Shown in pieces: positions 60,507 through 64,000 of a DNA stretch of 64,000 nucleotides. The notes beneath the pieces were generated by a model. It was not told the origin of the DNA and made no database searches. It was given only the letters and a program-made list of their open reading frames with translations. This DNA is from Anarhynchus alexandrinus (lineage: Eukaryota > Chordata > Aves > Charadriiformes > Charadriidae): assembly GCA_008711295.1 (NCBI GenBank), contig VUYV01000044.1, positions 4,017,723 to 4,081,722 of the forward strand. Reading direction: 5' to 3'. The translations under genes were made by a program, and so were the position numbers. Positions within the stretch are counted from its first letter, which is position 1, and every line of letters starts with the position of its first letter.

Positions 60507-63500
60507 AAGGAAAATATAATGGGTTCAGAAAACTCAAAAGGTCACATTCCCAAATAGCTCAGAAACCCTTAGAGACAAAATGTTACCTATTTTATTTGTT
60601 TAGACTTGGACACTTTGACTCTTACAGTGGCTATTTAATTTTTGAGGGAGGAGAGAACATCCTAAGCTTACTGCAACACAGTTTGGTGGGCTTTTTTTTT
60701 TTTTTATCTTCTTCAGCAGTCTGTCTGGGGAAAGGAGGATGGAGGAGGAATGTCATCATTATGTATATTTATGAATTACAAGAGCTGAGCTTAACACTGA
60801 AATGTTTCACTCGTCCCAGGGAGCCTGTGTGACAGCTTCACCAGCTTGCTGCTGCAGGTGTGTCCCTGGTCAGGAAAAAAAATAGTAATTTGATTCCCTG
60901 TAGTGGCTGTAGGCCAGCTTTGTATGAATTTTCTTCAGCAGATCGATGCAGGTTTACTGTGGTGTAGGAATGCAGCTGAGGGACCACCTGAGCCTCTCCT
61001 GCCACCTGCTTGTAGGGCACTGGAGTGTTACTCCCAACAGTAACTTAGATTATGAAATGAACAATATCTATAAAATGAATGAGGCATTTCAACTCGTGTA
61101 AAGAAAAGATGTAATTGCAGTTTTTTTAATTTCATGTTTTATTTATATTTAAATATAAGGAAAACATAGATTTGTTGTTGTTTTTGTTAAGGAGAGATTT
61201 TAATATTATTGCCAAATTTCCGTGTATCCTCTGAAAAGGTGCAGGCAGCTTGCATGAATGCATTGACTGTGCAATCAAAGTCTTCATATTAGAATGCAGT
61301 TTAAAAGTAATTGTGTCTACATCTACACTATGTCCATGTGGTCCAAAAAGCAGCGCGAATGCATAAAATTATCTGTAGGGGCTTTTTCAAGATACAGCCC
61401 ATCAGATGAATATGAAATTGAGAAAGTTTCAGCAATAAAAAATTTCACAGCTGTTTGATGTAGTAGTCTGTAGTACAACTGTTCTTAGCAGCGATATGAA
61501 AGTGGATTTATAAAACTAAATGTGGCTTTTGCTCAGTAACACTGAGGAAAATGCAGTTTATGGCTGCAATGGAGAAGTTGACAGGTGCTCGGTAATTTTA
61601 TGCTCTGCTTAGCAGTGGGAAACAGTGTGACACGAGATTTACTGCTGCTAACTTGTTTAAATATTAGGGATTGCATTCAGGTAACATGAGCTTCGCAAAT
61701 CCCTCCTGGGACTGATGAAGAGGTTGTAATGTCAATGAATGTCTCCAATTAGAGGTCCCTTAGCACCTGTGTCATAAGAGACATCTTGAACAGGTGAAAC
61801 TAGATATTTTTGTAATGGGCCAGTGGTTACATTAAAAATTGTGTATGTTTAATGATATATCTAATTATGAGGTGAATACAGTTTTTTAATATGATCTTGA
61901 CAAACTGCATCCAGGTAGCAGCTGTAAGATTGAGAATTCCTCTCATGTGTCCCAAGAGACTCAGAAACCTGCTTGAAGATTTGAGTGTTCTTGAGCTGAT
62001 GAAGAAAGGGCAAATGAAAATAGCAGTGGTTGCCCTGGGTCACAGAATCTTCAGGTTTTGGGGCTACATTTGTAGAAAAAATAAAAAGGGTTTGAAATAT
62101 GTGGCAATATTTTTCCTTTTAAAACCGAACTTGCATGTATTACTTATGGAGGAGCACAGAACTAGTTATGGTTTTGAAATAGTTCAGATGCTTCACAATT
62201 TTTTCCTGAATATGTTTAAGTCTAATATGAGGTCAATTTATAAAACATGCAGTTTTCATCTCTTTTTCCATATATTTTGATACTAGTCCTCTATGCATTT
62301 AGTTTAGTTTTAGGCGTTTTCCCCGGGTTTCCCTTACATTTTAGTTGGTAAAAATGAATTCATCTTTTTAATTTCCAAAGCTGTATATGCTAGCTAGGCT
62401 ATGCAGGACCTGTTAACCGGTATTGCAGGGTTAAATCAATATCTGTGGGTTTGAAAACTGTAGGTATAACTGTATATGTGTATATCGCAGGATGTATCTT
62501 CAGGTTGTGAAATATGCTGATGTCAGGGACAGTTCTTTGTTCTGAGAAGCTGAAATGCATTGTCGGGCTGCCTACTTCCTAGTGTATTTGAAAGCTTGTA
62601 TTTAGAGATATCGTTCTCACAGTGACATATTCTTTCTTAACATGGAGCCTTGTTGTTCAGGTTTTTTCCCAAATATTAAGTCTTCTCAATCTCTTTGCAA
62701 TTAATCTGGAAATTTTCTAGTCTCCTGCTCTGTACCAAAATATTTTTACACTTCCCTGGATTGTGTTGACATGTTACAATCGATGGTGTTTCCCTCTCAT
62801 TGCAATAAATGTCAGGCTTTCTGCAAAATACTTCTGCTGGCTAACCAGAAAATGCATATCTGAATGCTGATGTGGCATTCACAGGCGGGATGATTTACTT
62901 AATGCTTCTAGCTGGGTCATTCAGGGAGCGTGTAAAGTGGGGTCAGTTCCTGCTCATAAAATCAGGGGAGATTTTCTTATGAGATGATATTTAAAAAGAA
63001 GCTGTTGTTCAAGATTCAATTAAAAAAAATATGCATTAATCTAGACGCTGCAGTTTGGTGCTCAATTGCAGCAGTAGGTTAGGTGATATTGCTCCCTAAT
63101 TAATTCCCTTTAAGATGACTAAGCTTGAACATTCAACATTTCTATTTTATGTGCCTTAAGTGAGTTTCTTCAATGTAGTTTTTCACATCCTTCTAGAAAG
63201 TTTAAAATTATGAAATCAGTTTAATAATAATTGGTCTCATATCGTCCAAGCACAGAAAGTATCATCAATATCTCCATTTATTACCTCTGCACATCTTTAA
63301 TTTTTCTTTCGATAATGTAACTTTTCAATAGATTAAAGTAATTTAATCCGCAAAACAAATATGCAGTGAAAGGTGATCTGAGTGACTCAGATACTGACAG
63401 TTTATAAGCTGGGATGTACTTGTCAGGACAATCTTCATGTAACTTAATAAATCTTATTTTATAATTTGCCTGGGATCAGAGCAAGAAAAGTGCTTTTGTC

Positions 63501-64000
63501 TCTGTTTACTGAGAAACAAAGGCAGCAACGATAAAACCCTGAAGTTAGATGTCAAATAGAGCCCACCCACAGTAAATTACTAAAAGGCACAATTTCTGTC
63601 AAAGGGCAGAAAATGAGCTGTTAATCCTGATCAAGCCAAATAAGCACTTTGATGTAGGTGGGCAGATTTTCAGTGTTGTGGAGAGTGCGATCCCAGTTAC
63701 CTTCTTTTATGAGGAAAAGGAAAATCTCATGGTCCATAAGATAAAACTTTTGGGGAAAGATTTGATCCTTTTTTTTTTTTATTCCAATTTGCATTTTTCA
63801 TCTAAAAAGTAAAGCAATCTCAAAACAAAAGAAAAAAAGAAAACCTTTTTTTCAAAAACTCTGAAGTGAGACAATTTGATATTACAAAAATCTCTTGCCT
63901 TTCTATTCCATTTTTAATAAGCTTAGCTGCACAAGTTATTGAAGTTTTTATTTAAACTGTATTGCTTTTCAGTGAAAAAATTCTGAACAAATATCTATAT
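60507..64000. other. Non-coding stretch to window end
   Basis: No exon or repeat family is recognised. A plus-strand frame at 61891-62280 (about 129 codons) has no recognised domain, and its codon content looks random. Poly-T near 63768-63780 and an A-rich patch near 63820-63845 are simple sequence. Confidence 0.6.

Noticed and set aside
61891..62280. 129-codon plus-strand open frame as an exon
   Set aside because: Residue content looks random and no family likeness is seen.

Overview
The window looks like a gene-poor, AT-rich stretch of a bird genome. The evidence is its interspersed repeats. Several 5'-truncated CR1 LINEs carry the typical avian 3' tail (an octamer-like ATTCTATG repeat after a GGTCCCTTCCAACC-type block). 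Two solo LTRs belong to a family widespread in birds, with a TGTCATGGTTTAACC-like start, a GCTGAAACCAGGACA-like end and 5-bp target duplications. Worn MIR SINE relics are also present. The LTR family suggests Neoaves, but the sequence alone does not prove this. There is no bacterial or phage character, no operon, no CRISPR array and no RNA gene that I can support.

Layout: 1-12,109 is non-coding, with a MIR relic (5,095-5,190), an (AAAT)n microsatellite (6,770), G- and T/G-rich tracts and an ancient palindromic repeat (11,659). Two same-family, same-orientation solo LTRs follow at 12,110-12,673 and 13,447-14,030. 14,031-20,730 is non-coding with two small CpG-richer patches (about 14,920-15,280 and 18,540-18,680). 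A young CR1 tail lies at 20,731-20,920 and a very old one at about 21,517-21,575. 20,921-33,171 is a quiet AT-rich stretch. The largest mobile element is a 1.57-kb CR1 on the minus strand (33,172-34,740) with a broken ORF2 whose reverse-transcriptase FADD box reads FANN. 34,741-41,640 is quiet again. A compact CpG-rich patch (about 41,641-42,180) is the most gene-like sequence in the window. A third CR1 (43,781-44,265, minus) and an ancient CR1 (51,220-51,690, minus) follow. The rest, to 64,000, is non-coding with one more MIR/L2-like relic (55,303-55,415).

No protein-coding gene is recognised with confidence. Apart from the CR1 frames, open frames are short and random-looking and match no protein family I know. 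The window is best read as a gene desert or the inside of a very large intron. I found no convincing new biological system. The best leads are the CpG patch with a strong-Kozak ORF, the paired solo LTRs, a compound hairpin at 22,296-22,339 and an NK-2-like palindrome at 38,836-38,849.
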